Notes: generated by a model not told the origin, from the sequence alone. 64,000 nucleotides of DNA from an uncultured Eubacteriales bacterium (GCA_900549485.1 UROG01000006.1:9031-73030), one strand, 5' to 3'; counted from the stretch's first letter, positions 7,761 to 16,415 are shown. Made by a program: numbers and translations.

Positions 7761-10529
7761 ATGACGAAAGACGAAAAAATCGCTAAACTCGGCAAAGAGA
7801 TAACCGATCGGGCGACCGTGCTGCTCGGCAAGGACAAGATCACCCCTGACGCTCCGGAGTATATTGGCATCAACTCCGCGCTGAAGTACACTGCCTACAA
7901 GTATGACCAGAAGATGGCAGACGATATTCTTGACATCTGTCTTACGATGAAAAAGCGCGTACCGCTTACCATTGAGCAGCTGGCAAAGAAAAATCCGCAG
8001 TTTGACAGAGCCTATCTTGAGAAGGCGATGCAGGCCGTCAGTGAAAGCGGACTTGTCGAGTTCCATTGGGAAAATCTTGACGGGAAAAACCCCAACCATG
8101 AAAAGCGCTGGGTGCTGGATATGTTCGTTCCCGGCAGCGCCGAGATCATGATGATCAACCCTGAGCAGTCCGATATGTACCCCGAGACCGCCGATTTCTT
8201 TGAGCGCATGGCGTATCTGCCGCTGGCAGGTATTACCGAGATGGTGCCTCCCGGAGGCGCTGGGATCGGTATGCACGTCATCCCCGTTGAAAAGGCAATT
8301 CCCGCCGAAAGCAAATCGCTGCCCATTGAGCATCTCAGTCACTGGCTCAAAAAGTACGAGGGGCATATCGGTGTTTCCGTCTGCTCCTGCCGCAAGCAGC
8401 AGCGCATCCGCGGCGAGGGCTCCGGCGACGTAGAGGGCGAATGGTGCATTGGCGTCGGCGACTTTGCCGACTACTGCCGTGAAACCAATCATGGCCGCGA
8501 CATCACATATGAAGAGGCCATGGAGATACTCCAGAAGGCCGAAGACAAGGGCTATGTCCACCAGATAACCAATATTGACGGCGAGAATAAGATATTCGGT
8601 ATCTGCAACTGTGCGGTCGGCGTCTGCAACGCTCTGCGCACCTCACAGCTGTTCAACACGCCTAATCTTTCCGCCTCCGCCTATACTGCCGAGTCCGATC
8701 CGGAAAAGTGCGTCGCCTGCGGCAAGTGCGTTGAAACCTGTCCTGCCGGCGCTGTCCGCCTCGGGCAGAAGCTCTGCACCAAGGAAGGTCCCATTGAATA
8801 TCCGCGTCACGAGCTGCCTGACGACACCAAGTGGGGCGAGGATCATTGGAACAAAAATTACAGAAACGAAAACGGCTGCATCCAGACATGGCCCACCGGC
8901 ACCGCGCCCTGCAAAGCCGCATGCCCCGCGCATATAGCCATTCAGGGCTACATCAAAATGGCCGCCGATGGCCGCTATTCCGACGCGCTCAAGCTCATAA
9001 AGAAGGACAATCCCTTCCCCGCCGTCTGCGGAAGCATCTGCCGCAAGTACTGCGAAGACGCCTGCACACGCGGCACCGTCGATGAGCCGCTTGCCATTGA
9101 CGAAATAAAGAAGTTTATCGCCGAGCAGGACATGAAGTCAGAGCACCGCTACGTGCCGCCCATGAATTCCTGTACGCATGAGAAGTTTGACCAGAAGATC
9201 GCAATAATCGGCGCCGGTCCTGCGGGTATGTCCTGCGCTTACTTCCTCGCTATCGAGGGTTACAGCCCTGTCGTATTCGAAAAAGAGGCCGTTCCCGGCG
9301 GTATGCTTGTCAACGGTATTCCGAGTTTCCGTGTAGGCAAGGACATTGTAAAGTCCGAAATTGACGTTCTCCGTGAAATGGGCGTAGAGTTCCGCTGCGG
9401 CGTTGAGGTCGGCAGGGACGTCACCATTCAGCAGCTCCGCGAAGAGGGATTCAAGGCCTTCTATGTCGCTGTCGGTCTCCAGAAGGCAGCAAAGCTCAAC
9501 ATCCCCGGCGAAGAGCTGGCAGGCGTTCAGGGCGGTCTTGACTTCCTGCGCTCCATCAACAGCGGCGAACTTAATAAGCTTTCCGGCGACGTCGTCGTTA
9601 TCGGCGGCGGCAATGCAGCCATCGACGTGGCCCGTGCCGCAAAGCGCCTGACAGGCGGCAGCGTCAATATGTACTGTCTTGAAAAGGACGAGGAAATGCC
9701 TACCGTTCCCGACGAGAAGAACGCCGGTATCGCCGACGGCATAATCATCAACAATTCCTGGGCGCCGAAAGCAATTCTCGGCACAGACGGCAAGGTCACC
9801 GGCATAGAGCTGATGCGCTGTGTCTCCGTGCGCGGCGCAGACGGCAGTTTTGCCCCCGTTTATGACGAAAAAGAAACGGTCACTGTCCCCTGCTCCAACG
9901 TTCTGGTCGCTATCGGTCAGCGTTCCGAGTACGGCGCGGTTCTCGCCGGTACGGCCGCCGAGACGCCTGACGGCCGCCTCATTGCGCACGACGGCATGAC
10001 CTTCCAGACCGCTGAGTCCGATGTATTCGTCGGCGGCGACTGCGCGACCGGACCTAAGTACACCATTGACGCCATAGCAAGCGGCCGTGAAGGCGCTGTG
10101 TCCATCCACCGCTATGTCAACGTCGGTCAGACACTGACTATTCACCGCAATCTCCGTGACTTCAAGGAGCTTGACAAGGACAATATCGCCCTGCCCGTTG
10201 AGAAGATCAAGAAGCCTGCACGTGCCGATGTTCTTATCGACAAGAAGAAGGTTCTCACCATGTGCGACGACCGCGTGACCTTCACAGAAGATCAGATAAA
10301 GTCCGAGGCTTCACGATGCCTGAGCTGCGGCCGCAGTGTCGTCGATCCCAACAAGTGCATAGGCTGCGGCATATGCACCACCAAGTGTGAATTCGATGCG
10401 ATACACCTCAAGCGCAATCGCCCGCAGAACAGCAAGATGATCCCGGCAGAGGACAAGTTCAAGGCCATTGGTCCCTACGCCGCAAAGCGTCAGGTAAGGA
10501 TAATCAAAAAGCAGCTTTCCGGCAAATAA
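7761..10529 (+). CDS. Multi-cluster Fe-S / FAD NAD(P)H-dependent oxidoreductase, GltD-like
   Basis: A 922-residue protein starting at 7761 (AGGAGG at 7743). The N-terminal third carries Cys groups SVCSCRK and GICNCAVGVC, then a ferredoxin motif CVACGKCVETCP from residue 317. The middle is GltD-like: a Cys-rich helical segment (PCKAACPAHIAIQGY ... CRKYCEDAC), an FAD site IIGAGPAGMS near 484 and an NAD(P)H site VIGGGNAAIDVA near 615. The C-terminus adds CLSCGR and CIGCGICTTKC (about 853-877). It most likely passes electrons from NAD(P)H through flavin to low-potential Fe-S centres. By context the acceptor may be the dehydratase-like proteins downstream. The exact substrate is unknown, and a glutamate synthase role is unlikely because no gltB homologue is present. 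Confidence 0.85.
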   Translation: MTKDEKIAKLGKEITDRATVLLGKDKITPDAPEYIGINSALKYTAYKYDQKMADDILDICLTMKKRVPLTIEQLAKKNPQFDRAYLEKAMQAVSESGLVEFHWENLDGKNPNHEKRWVLDMFVPGSAEIMMINPEQSDMYPETADFFERMAYLPLAGITEMVPPGGAGIGMHVIPVEKAIPAESKSLPIEHLSHWLKKYEGHIGVSVCSCRKQQRIRGEGSGDVEGEWCIGVGDFADYCRETNHGRDITYEEAMEILQKAEDKGYVHQITNIDGENKIFGICNCAVGVCNALRTSQLFNTPNLSASAYTAESDPEKCVACGKCVETCPAGAVRLGQKLCTKEGPIEYPRHELPDDTKWGEDHWNKNYRNENGCIQTWPTGTAPCKAACPAHIAIQGYIKMAADGRYSDALKLIKKDNPFPAVCGSICRKYCEDACTRGTVDEPLAIDEIKKFIAEQDMKSEHRYVPPMNSCTHEKFDQKIAIIGAGPAGMSCAYFLAIEGYSPVVFEKEAVPGGMLVNGIPSFRVGKDIVKSEIDVLREMGVEFRCGVEVGRDVTIQQLREEGFKAFYVAVGLQKAAKLNIPGEELAGVQGGLDFLRSINSGELNKLSGDVVVIGGGNAAIDVARAAKRLTGGSVNMYCLEKDEEMPTVPDEKNAGIADGIIINNSWAPKAILGTDGKVTGIELMRCVSVRGADGSFAPVYDEKETVTVPCSNVLVAIGQRSEYGAVLAGTAAETPDGRLIAHDGMTFQTAESDVFVGGDCATGPKYTIDAIASGREGAVSIHRYVNVGQTLTIHRNLRDFKELDKDNIALPVEKIKKPARADVLIDKKKVLTMCDDRVTFTEDQIKSEASRCLSCGRSVVDPNKCIGCGICTTKCEFDAIHLKRNRPQNSKMIPAEDKFKAIGPYAAKRQVRIIKKQLSGK

Positions 10530-10548
10530 TCATCCCGGAACAGATCAG

Positions 10549-10580
10549 ACAGGTGCGGGATAAACCCCCGTACCTGTTTT
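10549..10580 (+). terminator. Intercistronic hairpin with U-run (attenuator-like)
   Basis: Arms ACAGGTGCGGG (10549-10559) and CCCGTACCTGT (10567-10577), with G-U pairing and followed by TTTT. It lies between the oxidoreductase and hypA. It may end part of the transcripts and lower hypA/hypB expression, or stabilise the upstream mRNA. Confidence 0.55.
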
Positions 10581-10594
10581 CAGAAAGGAAAGTT

Positions 10595-10939
10595 ATGCAC
10601 GAGCTTAGCATAGTGACCTACGTCATAAAGCAGGTCGAAGAAATTGCCAAGGAGAACGAGCTGACCAACATTCAGTCCGTCACGCTGGAGTTCGGAGAGG
10701 TATCGGGCATCGTGCCGGAATACCTGAGCGACTGCTGGCAATGGTATGCAAAAAAGACGCCGCTTATAGAGCATACGGAGTTTAAATATGAAATAATACC
10801 TGCCGTTACATGGTGCGACAGCTGCAAGAGTACATACCCTACCGTGCAATACGGCAAGACCTGCCCCAACTGCGGCAGCGTCCGTACATGGCTCCAACAG
10901 GGTCAGGAAATGAACATCAAGGAAATAGTCGCTTGCTGA
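10595..10939 (+). CDS. hypA: Hydrogenase/nickel maturation protein HypA
   Basis: A 114-residue HypA starting MHELSIVTYVIKQVEEIAKE. The MHE tip provides the nickel-binding His2, and the C-terminal zinc loop has the Cys pairs CDSC and CPNC. HypA hands nickel to a target enzyme together with HypB, and the classical clients are [NiFe] hydrogenase and urease. The ATG at 10595 follows AGAAAGGAAAG. No hydrogenase or urease genes are in the window. The gene sits in a run with an Fe-S oxidoreductase and dehydratase-like genes, which leaves its client open. Confidence 0.95.
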   Translation: MHELSIVTYVIKQVEEIAKENELTNIQSVTLEFGEVSGIVPEYLSDCWQWYAKKTPLIEHTEFKYEIIPAVTWCDSCKSTYPTVQYGKTCPNCGSVRTWLQQGQEMNIKEIVAC

Positions 10940-10952
10940 ACGGAGGACAGAT

Positions 10953-11624
10953 ATGGCAGATTATAAGGTATATGAAATAAAGCAAAGCATTTTCAAGGCA
11001 AACGACGATGCGGCGGATCTGCTGCGCAAAGAGCTTCGCAGGCGGCATTGTTTTCTGCTGAACCTCATGAGCTCTCCCGGCAGCGGCAAGACCACTACGC
11101 TGACGCGCACCATCGAGAAGCTCTCTGATGAAATGAATATAGGCATCATGGAGGCCGATATCGACTCCGATGTTGATGCCGAACGCATTTCCCGTACCGG
11201 CGTAAGGAAGGTCATACAGCTGCATACCGGCGGAATGTGCCATCTTGACGCGGATATGACGCGTCAGGGTCTTGAGGAGATGGGCGCTGAGGATCTTGAT
11301 CTGGTCGTGCTTGAAAATGTCGGCAACCTCGTCTGCCCGGCGGAGTTTGACACTGGTGCGGCAAAGAACGCAATGATACTCTCCGTTCCCGAAGGACATG
11401 ACAAGCCTCTCAAATATCCTCTGATATTTCAGGTCTGCGATGCGCTGATAATCAACAAGACAGATGTGCTTCCCTACTTCGATTTTGACATGCAGAAGGT
11501 CGTGGAATTTGCGAAAATGCGCAACCCAAAGATCAGAATATTCCCGATAAGCGCCAAAACCGGTGAAGGCGTGGATGCATGGTGCGATTGGCTGCGCGAA
11601 CAAGCCGCAGAGTGGAACGGCTGA
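10953..11624 (+). CDS. hypB: Nickel-insertion GTPase HypB
   Basis: A 223-residue SIMIBI GTPase of the HypB family. Visible are the P-loop SSPGSGKTT, EADIDSDVDAERI, the metal-site segment HTGGMCHLDADM, ENVGNLVCPAEFD and the base-specificity motif NKTD. It lacks the N-terminal CxxCGC high-affinity nickel site and the His-rich tail of some HypBs. It starts 13 bases after hypA behind GGAGGACAG. HypB dimerises with GTP and nickel and works with HypA to load a nickel enzyme. HypC, HypD, HypE and HypF are absent here. Confidence 0.95.
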   Translation: MADYKVYEIKQSIFKANDDAADLLRKELRRRHCFLLNLMSSPGSGKTTTLTRTIEKLSDEMNIGIMEADIDSDVDAERISRTGVRKVIQLHTGGMCHLDADMTRQGLEEMGAEDLDLVVLENVGNLVCPAEFDTGAAKNAMILSVPEGHDKPLKYPLIFQVCDALIINKTDVLPYFDFDMQKVVEFAKMRNPKIRIFPISAKTGEGVDAWCDWLREQAAEWNG

Positions 11625-11666
11625 CCCCTGCTTCGACATTTATTATTTAAATTTGATTTAAGCGTA

Positions 11667-11694
11667 TTGCACTCGGCAGTATACGTGTTAAAAT
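11667..11694 (+). promoter_or_regulatory. Candidate promoter before the dehydratase pair
   Basis: TTGCAC (11667-11672), 16-bp spacer, TAAAAT (11689-11694). It lies in the 141-bp gap after hypB. A leader stem (ACGGCC near 11713 with GGCCGT near 11732) follows. The two dehydratase-like genes may therefore be transcribed separately as well as with hypAB. Confidence 0.45.
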
Positions 11695-11765
11695 AATGAC
11701 GGTCGTCCCGAACGGCCATATTCTTATACCGGAGGCCGTCGGCTTCCGGCGATTGGAGAAGAAAT

Positions 11766-12959
11766 ATGAAAGATCTCAAGCACCTGCTCTATTTTGAAAA
11801 TCTCCTTCAGGAGGCTCAGAACGAGCTTATATTACAGGCGCAGAACGAGGGGAAGGTCTGTGCTGCCTACGTCTGCGAGAACACGCCCGAGCCGCTGCTG
11901 AACCTGCCGGGTGTTTTTTCCACGCGTCTGCGCGCACCGCGCACCGGGTCCATGGAAATGGCGACCTACTACATGACAAGCTTTCTCTGCGAGTACAGCC
12001 GTGCTCTGCTTGAGCGCGCCATTGAAGGCGGCTACAACTTTGCCGACTGTCTTATCACTCCCGACGGCTGTACGATGATGAACCGCGCAGTCGAGAACAT
12101 GGAGCTTCTGAACGCCATGGGCAAGGATAAGGAGAAATTTTTCTTTGAATACATGGAGATACCCATGAAAGCCGACGATAACGGCTTGAATCTCTACGTT
12201 CTCCAGTGCAGAAACCACATTCTCACTCCGCTGCACGAGCATTACGGCATTGATATCTCAGACCAGGCGATCCGTCAGTCCGTATCCGAGCATAACCGTG
12301 TTTGTGAGCTTATCCGCGCAATCGGCGAATACCGCAAGGGCGACAAGCCTCGCATTACGGGCTATGAGTTTCACGTCATCACGCTGGCGACCTATGTTGC
12401 CCCCAAGTATCTGCTTATAGAAAAGCTTGAGGAGACGCTTGAGGAGCTTAAGATGCGCGAGCCGAATGAGAAGGGCTACCGCGCACGCGTATTGGTTGTC
12501 GGCTCCGAGGTGGATGACTGCGACTTTATAAAGCTTATTGAGGACACCGGCGCGTACGTCTGCGCCGACCGTTTCTGCTACGGCTCATTCCCCGGAAGAA
12601 ATCCCATAGAGCTGACCGATGACGAGGACGCGCTGACGCAGATATGCCGTCAGTATATGAACCGTGGTCAGTGTCCGCGCTACATGAACACCGCCAAAAT
12701 GACCGGCCGCCGTGAGTATGTCGATACCCTCGCCAAGGAATATGCCGCTGACGGCATTATCTATGAACAGATAAAGTTCTGCGATCCTTGGGCTTACGAA
12801 CGCATGATGGGTTCGCATATTCTGCACGACGATTACGGCTATCCCGTGCTGTCGATTGACCGCCCGTACAATGTCTCCTTCTCCGGTCAGCTGCGCACAC
12901 GTGTGCAGGCCTTTATCGAGAGCATCGAGATCAAGAAGATCCACGGAGGTGATATGTGA
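11766..12959 (+). CDS. 2-hydroxyacyl-CoA dehydratase / benzoyl-CoA reductase family subunit (HgdB-like)
   Basis: A 397-residue member of the HGD-D family, whose two homologous subunits each hold a [4Fe-4S] or related double-cubane cluster and carry out difficult reductions or radical dehydrations. Candidate cluster cysteines are C102 (DGCTMMNR), C271 (DRFCYGS) and C339 (KFCDPWAYE). The C-terminal DRPY..SFSGQLRTRVQAFIE is a family signature. The ATG is nine bases after GGAGAAG. Its partner follows with a one-base overlap (TGATG). No HgdC-type activator ATPase is nearby, so electrons may come from the large oxidoreductase upstream. The substrate is not deducible. Confidence 0.88.
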   Translation: MKDLKHLLYFENLLQEAQNELILQAQNEGKVCAAYVCENTPEPLLNLPGVFSTRLRAPRTGSMEMATYYMTSFLCEYSRALLERAIEGGYNFADCLITPDGCTMMNRAVENMELLNAMGKDKEKFFFEYMEIPMKADDNGLNLYVLQCRNHILTPLHEHYGIDISDQAIRQSVSEHNRVCELIRAIGEYRKGDKPRITGYEFHVITLATYVAPKYLLIEKLEETLEELKMREPNEKGYRARVLVVGSEVDDCDFIKLIEDTGAYVCADRFCYGSFPGRNPIELTDDEDALTQICRQYMNRGQCPRYMNTAKMTGRREYVDTLAKEYAADGIIYEQIKFCDPWAYERMMGSHILHDDYGYPVLSIDRPYNVSFSGQLRTRVQAFIESIEIKKIHGGDM

Positions 12960-14524
12960 TGAGCAACAAAAGAATAGGCTGTGACAACTTCGGCAGATTT
13001 TACACCGAGGGCAAGGTCAGAAACCGCCGCGAGTGGCGCGGCGTTGTCGATACTCTCTATGATTATTCCCGCTGGCTCCACAATTGGATAACAATGGCAA
13101 AGATGGTCTCGAAGCCGCGCAATATCAAGGCAATGTTCCGCTACCGCTGGATGGCGAACTATCTCGCCGTTCCAATGATGGTAGACCGTCACACACAGGG
13201 ACTGCGCGACGAATACCTGCGCATCTGCCATCTGGAGCAGGATCTCATAATCGAAGACGTTGCAAAGCTGCTTGACGGTCTTTTCCGCGGCGACAGGCGT
13301 ATCGGCAATGACAAAGCATTTTCCGACAAGGTCGTCCTCGTCGATGAAAACGAGATGACCGCCGTAATGATGGGCTTCCCGACCCTCAAGGGACTCAGCC
13401 GCGAGACTCCGTCCACCTATGTTTCGGTGCTTCTGAACCAGCATGCGGCAGAGCACTACATTGATGTTGCACAGGAGTACGGTCTTGCAGGCGACGTCTG
13501 CCCCATGCCCGAGGCCGAAGCCGGCGTGTCCATCGACGACGACGCCCCCGTTCTCGGCGCCTGCGCCATTCAGTGCAACACCACCTGCGACGGCTCTCTG
13601 CTCGGCAACGGCGTTATCTCCAAGCGTCTTGAGCTTGAGGACGGCGTCCCTGTGTTCCAGCTTGCCGCCCCTCTGCGCCACCGCGAAGACGACGTACAGG
13701 ACTACGCTGCGCAGGAGATAAAGAACGCGATCGCGTTTATAGAGAAGCATACCGGCGAAAAGTGGGATTGGGATGCATATTTTGAATGTGCCAAACGCGT
13801 CAATTATGCTACGAAGTGCCGTCTCGAGTGGCTCGAAATGAATAAAACCGATTACCCGCAGGTGTTCGGCTCCAACCTCGCGCTATACACGGAGACGAAT
13901 TATATGGCTATCTGCGGCAAGGTCAAGGCCTTTGAAGACGTTGACCGCAAGATAACAAAGCTTGCCGAACGCGCCTATAAGCAAAAGAAAAAGGCCGCCA
14001 ACGAGTACCGCCACAGAGCCATCGTATGGGGCGTTCAGTCGCACTTCTATATGGACTTTCTCGTATGGCTTCTCAACTGCTGGGGCATCGTGCCGCTGAC
14101 GGATATGCTGTCCATGGTCTCTACAAAGGAACTTGTCACCGAGGATACTCCCGAAAACCGTGAGCAGGCATATTACGATATGGCTTGGCTGACCGAGAAC
14201 ATGATAATGCGCAACCGCACTCACGGCGGCTACAAAGTGCTGCTTGACGAGCTGTGGGAATACTGTAAGGAATTTAACGCCGACATGGTCATTCTCTGGG
14301 AGCATATGAGCTGCAAAGCACTCGACGGCATGCACGGTATGTTTGAAGAGCGTGCGCGTGAATACGGCATCAATCTTGTCTGGGTCTCCCATGACCTTTT
14401 TGATCCGCGTGTGATCTCCCGTCAGGGCGTGCGCGACCAGATCAACAACTATATGCGCACGGTCATGGGCGAGGAGCCTGTAGATGCAAGCCTTGAGATC
14501 CTCCACGACGGGGAATCCTGGTAA
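12959..14524 (+). CDS. 2-hydroxyacyl-CoA dehydratase family large subunit (HgdA-like)
   Basis: A 521-residue second subunit of the same family, probably forming a heterodimer with the preceding protein. Candidate cluster ligands are C206 and C210 (QCNTTCDGSLLGNG) and C452 (WEHMSCKALDG). The protein is longer than classical HgdA because of an N-terminal segment of about 100 residues (IGCDNFGRFYTEGKVRNRRE onward). The ATG at 12959 is eight bases after GGAGGT, and a GTG three bases earlier is possible. The reaction is unknown. It could be a dehydratase, an aryl-CoA reductase or a double-cubane reductase. Confidence 0.85.
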   Translation: MSNKRIGCDNFGRFYTEGKVRNRREWRGVVDTLYDYSRWLHNWITMAKMVSKPRNIKAMFRYRWMANYLAVPMMVDRHTQGLRDEYLRICHLEQDLIIEDVAKLLDGLFRGDRRIGNDKAFSDKVVLVDENEMTAVMMGFPTLKGLSRETPSTYVSVLLNQHAAEHYIDVAQEYGLAGDVCPMPEAEAGVSIDDDAPVLGACAIQCNTTCDGSLLGNGVISKRLELEDGVPVFQLAAPLRHREDDVQDYAAQEIKNAIAFIEKHTGEKWDWDAYFECAKRVNYATKCRLEWLEMNKTDYPQVFGSNLALYTETNYMAICGKVKAFEDVDRKITKLAERAYKQKKKAANEYRHRAIVWGVQSHFYMDFLVWLLNCWGIVPLTDMLSMVSTKELVTEDTPENREQAYYDMAWLTENMIMRNRTHGGYKVLLDELWEYCKEFNADMVILWEHMSCKALDGMHGMFEERAREYGINLVWVSHDLFDPRVISRQGVRDQINNYMRTVMGEEPVDASLEILHDGESW

Positions 14525-14541
14525 TATGAAAGGAGATAAAT

Positions 14542-14709
14542 ATGTCCAAATTATGCCGTTTTCTTAAAAAAATACTGATCATATGCATCTCGTTCTTTGT
14601 CGTGACCTTTGTTATCTATTTCTTCAATCTCGATATGAAGCTCACTGCGGCCATGGCTCCCGTTCTTGATCATTTTTACGACAAGGTCGATCGTGACCAG
14701 CATCTGTGA
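14542..14709 (+). CDS. Small single-pass membrane protein, 55 aa
   Basis: A 55-residue ORF starting MSKLCRFLKK, with one hydrophobic helix (about residues 11-30: ILIICISFFVVTFVIYFF) and a short charged tail ending in DRDQHL. The basic N-terminus predicts an inside orientation. A strong AAAGGAG lies seven bases before the ATG, and the gene starts 17 bases after the dehydratase-like gene, so it is clearly part of the run. Function is unknown. It may tether the enzyme or an electron carrier to the membrane. Confidence 0.75.
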   Translation: MSKLCRFLKKILIICISFFVVTFVIYFFNLDMKLTAAMAPVLDHFYDKVDRDQHL

Positions 14710-14711
14710 TC

Positions 14712-15245
14712 ATGACTTATACCCAGCATTACGATTCGCCTCTTGGCGGTATTCTGCTGTCGGCAGACGGATTCGGTCTGACAGGCCTCTGGTTTGACGG
14801 GGAGAAATATTTTGCCGATAATCTCCCCGCCGAGCATACAGACGGAGAGACTCCCATTCTTTTGGATGCCATGCGCTGGCTTGACATATATTTTACCGGC
14901 AGAGAACCTGATTTTATGCCGCCGCTGCACCCGATCGGCTCTGCGTTCCGGCAAGCCGTATGGGATATGCTCCTCCGGATACCGTATGGGCAGACTGTGA
15001 CCTACGGTGAGATATCGCGGCAGCTTGCAAAAAAGCAAGGTCTTGAGCGGATGTCCGCGCAGGCGGTAGGCGGCGCGGTCGGACATAATGAGATATCCAT
15101 TATTATCCCCTGCCACCGCGTGGTCGGTGCAAACGGCAGCCTTACGGGGTATGCCGGAGGTATAGACAAAAAGTTCCGCCTGCTGGAGCTTGAGCAGGCG
15201 GATATGCGCAGTTTCTTTATTCCGAAGAAAGGAACAGCGCTGTAA
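14712..15245 (+). CDS. ogt: Methylated-DNA--[protein]-cysteine S-methyltransferase
   Basis: A 177-residue O6-alkylguanine-DNA alkyltransferase. The acceptor motif PCHRV is present (IIIPCHRVVGANGSLTGYAGG), with the DNA-binding helix segment GQTVTYGEISRQLA before it. It removes alkyl groups from guanine or thymine by suicidal transfer to its Cys. The ATG at 14712 is two bases after the stop of the small membrane protein, and a GTG at 14706 overlapping that stop is the alternative. It is probably the last gene of the transcript and functionally unrelated to the enzymes upstream. Confidence 0.95.
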   Translation: MTYTQHYDSPLGGILLSADGFGLTGLWFDGEKYFADNLPAEHTDGETPILLDAMRWLDIYFTGREPDFMPPLHPIGSAFRQAVWDMLLRIPYGQTVTYGEISRQLAKKQGLERMSAQAVGGAVGHNEISIIIPCHRVVGANGSLTGYAGGIDKKFRLLELEQADMRSFFIPKKGTAL

Positions 15246-15270
15246 TTGAAGCATTTATAAAAACGGGCGG

Positions 15271-15303
15271 CGGCCTCTGTTCAGTGTTTGAGAACAGAGG
15301 CCG
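15271..15303 (+). terminator. Terminator-like hairpin after ogt
   Basis: Perfect 12-bp arms CGGCCTCTGTTC (15271-15282) and GAACAGAGGCCG (15292-15303) with a 9-nt loop, followed by TTGTTAT. The U-tract is weak, but the stem is strong and is placed just after the plus-strand run. Confidence 0.65.
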
Positions 15304-15396
15304 TTGTTATATCTTGAGGGGGTATAAACAGCTTATACTCACCCTCTTTTTATTGATCGCCTGCGCAAGTTGAGGCTCTATGGTGCAGACGTGTGT

Positions 15397-16296
15397 TCAG
15401 TTATAGATCCTCATCGTCTCATTATATATCTTCATTATGCCGTGAAGCACATCGAACTGCTTGAAGTCGCCATAGTAGGCTATGTTGATCTCGCGCATCA
15501 TGCTGAGGTTCTCGACGGGAAGAACCGCTAATTTGCCTTTGCGAAGCTCGTCCAGGCAGACGCTGCGGGCAAGAATTGATACGCCGAAATCACGCCGTAT
15601 CAGATCCTTTATAGTCGCCATGTTATCAACCTCAAGGACAACATTGAAGTCGTTTATACTCATATTATTGCTCTCGAGGTGCGCAACAAAGAGGTTTCGT
15701 GTGTTGGAGTCCGGCAGCCGGAGGATCATGCGCTCTTTTTTAAGATCATTGAGCGTGACCATACTGCGATTGGCAAAAGGATGACTTGTCGAAACCGCAA
15801 GTACAAGATAGTCGGTATCAAGCAGAAGATAATGTATGCTCGGGTCGGGTACACGCCCTTCGACAACAGCAAGATCCAACTCATATGTTTTGAGCATCGT
15901 ATAAAGATTATTTATGGAGTCTGTAATCATTTTAATGCTCGTGCCCTCGTTCCGGGCGCAGTATTTTGCCAATGCCTCTGCTATGGCGTTGCTTTCGGCA
16001 GTATGCGTTATACCGATGGTAAGATGGGTCGTCCGGCTTTTATCATCGCTCATGCTTTGATAGAGATTATTGTATAGTCCGACTATTTTTTTGGCGAATT
16101 TCACAGCCTCCTCGCATTGCTTCGTAACCAGAAGCTCCCCGTTTGCATATTCAAAAAGCTTGACGCCCAGCTCGCTTTCAAGCGCCTTTATATGCTGGCT
16201 CACAGCAGGCTGGGTTATGGACAGCTGTTTTGCCGCCTGAGTGTAATTTCTGCATTCATACACTTTCAAAAGTGTGTATAACTTATTGTCTATCAT
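15397..16296 (-). CDS. LysR-family transcriptional regulator
   Basis: A 299-residue LysR-type regulator. The N-terminal winged helix-turn-helix has YTQAAKQLSITQPAVSQHIK and ALESELGVKLFEY. The C-terminal two-lobe periplasmic-binding-like domain senses an effector. It is divergent from the small ORF-mgtC pair, with the shared 119-bp gap likely holding its binding site. It is clearly homologous to the LysR gene at 17357-18271: both share a DFNVVLEVDN/EFNVMMEADS stretch and an R-I-x-I-x-Y near the C-terminus. The effector is unknown. Confidence 0.92.
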   Translation of the reverse strand: MIDNKLYTLLKVYECRNYTQAAKQLSITQPAVSQHIKALESELGVKLFEYANGELLVTKQCEEAVKFAKKIVGLYNNLYQSMSDDKSRTTHLTIGITHTAESNAIAEALAKYCARNEGTSIKMITDSINNLYTMLKTYELDLAVVEGRVPDPSIHYLLLDTDYLVLAVSTSHPFANRSMVTLNDLKKERMILRLPDSNTRNLFVAHLESNNMSINDFNVVLEVDNMATIKDLIRRDFGVSILARSVCLDELRKGKLAVLPVENLSMMREINIAYYGDFKQFDVLHGIMKIYNETMRIYN

Positions 16297-16343
16297 TCCG
16301 CACCGCCATAATGAAAATTTATAATTTTAACAACAAACATAAT

Positions 16344-16371
16344 TTGACTTTATTGTTTTTTCGAATATGAT
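16344..16371 (+). promoter_or_regulatory. Candidate promoter of the small ORF-mgtC operon
   Basis: TTGACT (16344-16349) and TATGAT (16366-16371) are spaced 16 bp apart in the divergent region between lysR and the small ORF. Upstream A/T-rich sequence (about 16316-16342) with T-rich/A-rich symmetry could be the LysR site. Confidence 0.55.
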
Positions 16372-16415
16372 GGTAACATCCATTGCGGCAAAAGTCAAGG
16401 AGGGGGCAGCGCGGC

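Noticed and set aside
9138..10145. Minus-strand open frame within the large oxidoreductase
   Set aside because: Antisense shadow; the plus strand carries FAD and NAD(P)H motifs in a continuous 922-residue frame.
7761..10529. Glutamate synthase small subunit (gltD)
   Set aside because: Only the middle of the protein is GltD-like. It has extra Fe-S domains at both ends and no gltB homologue is present.
16383..16415. Longer N-terminus for the small ORF before mgtC
   Set aside because: The extension contains the ribosome-binding site AAGGAGGGGG itself, so translation must begin at 16416.
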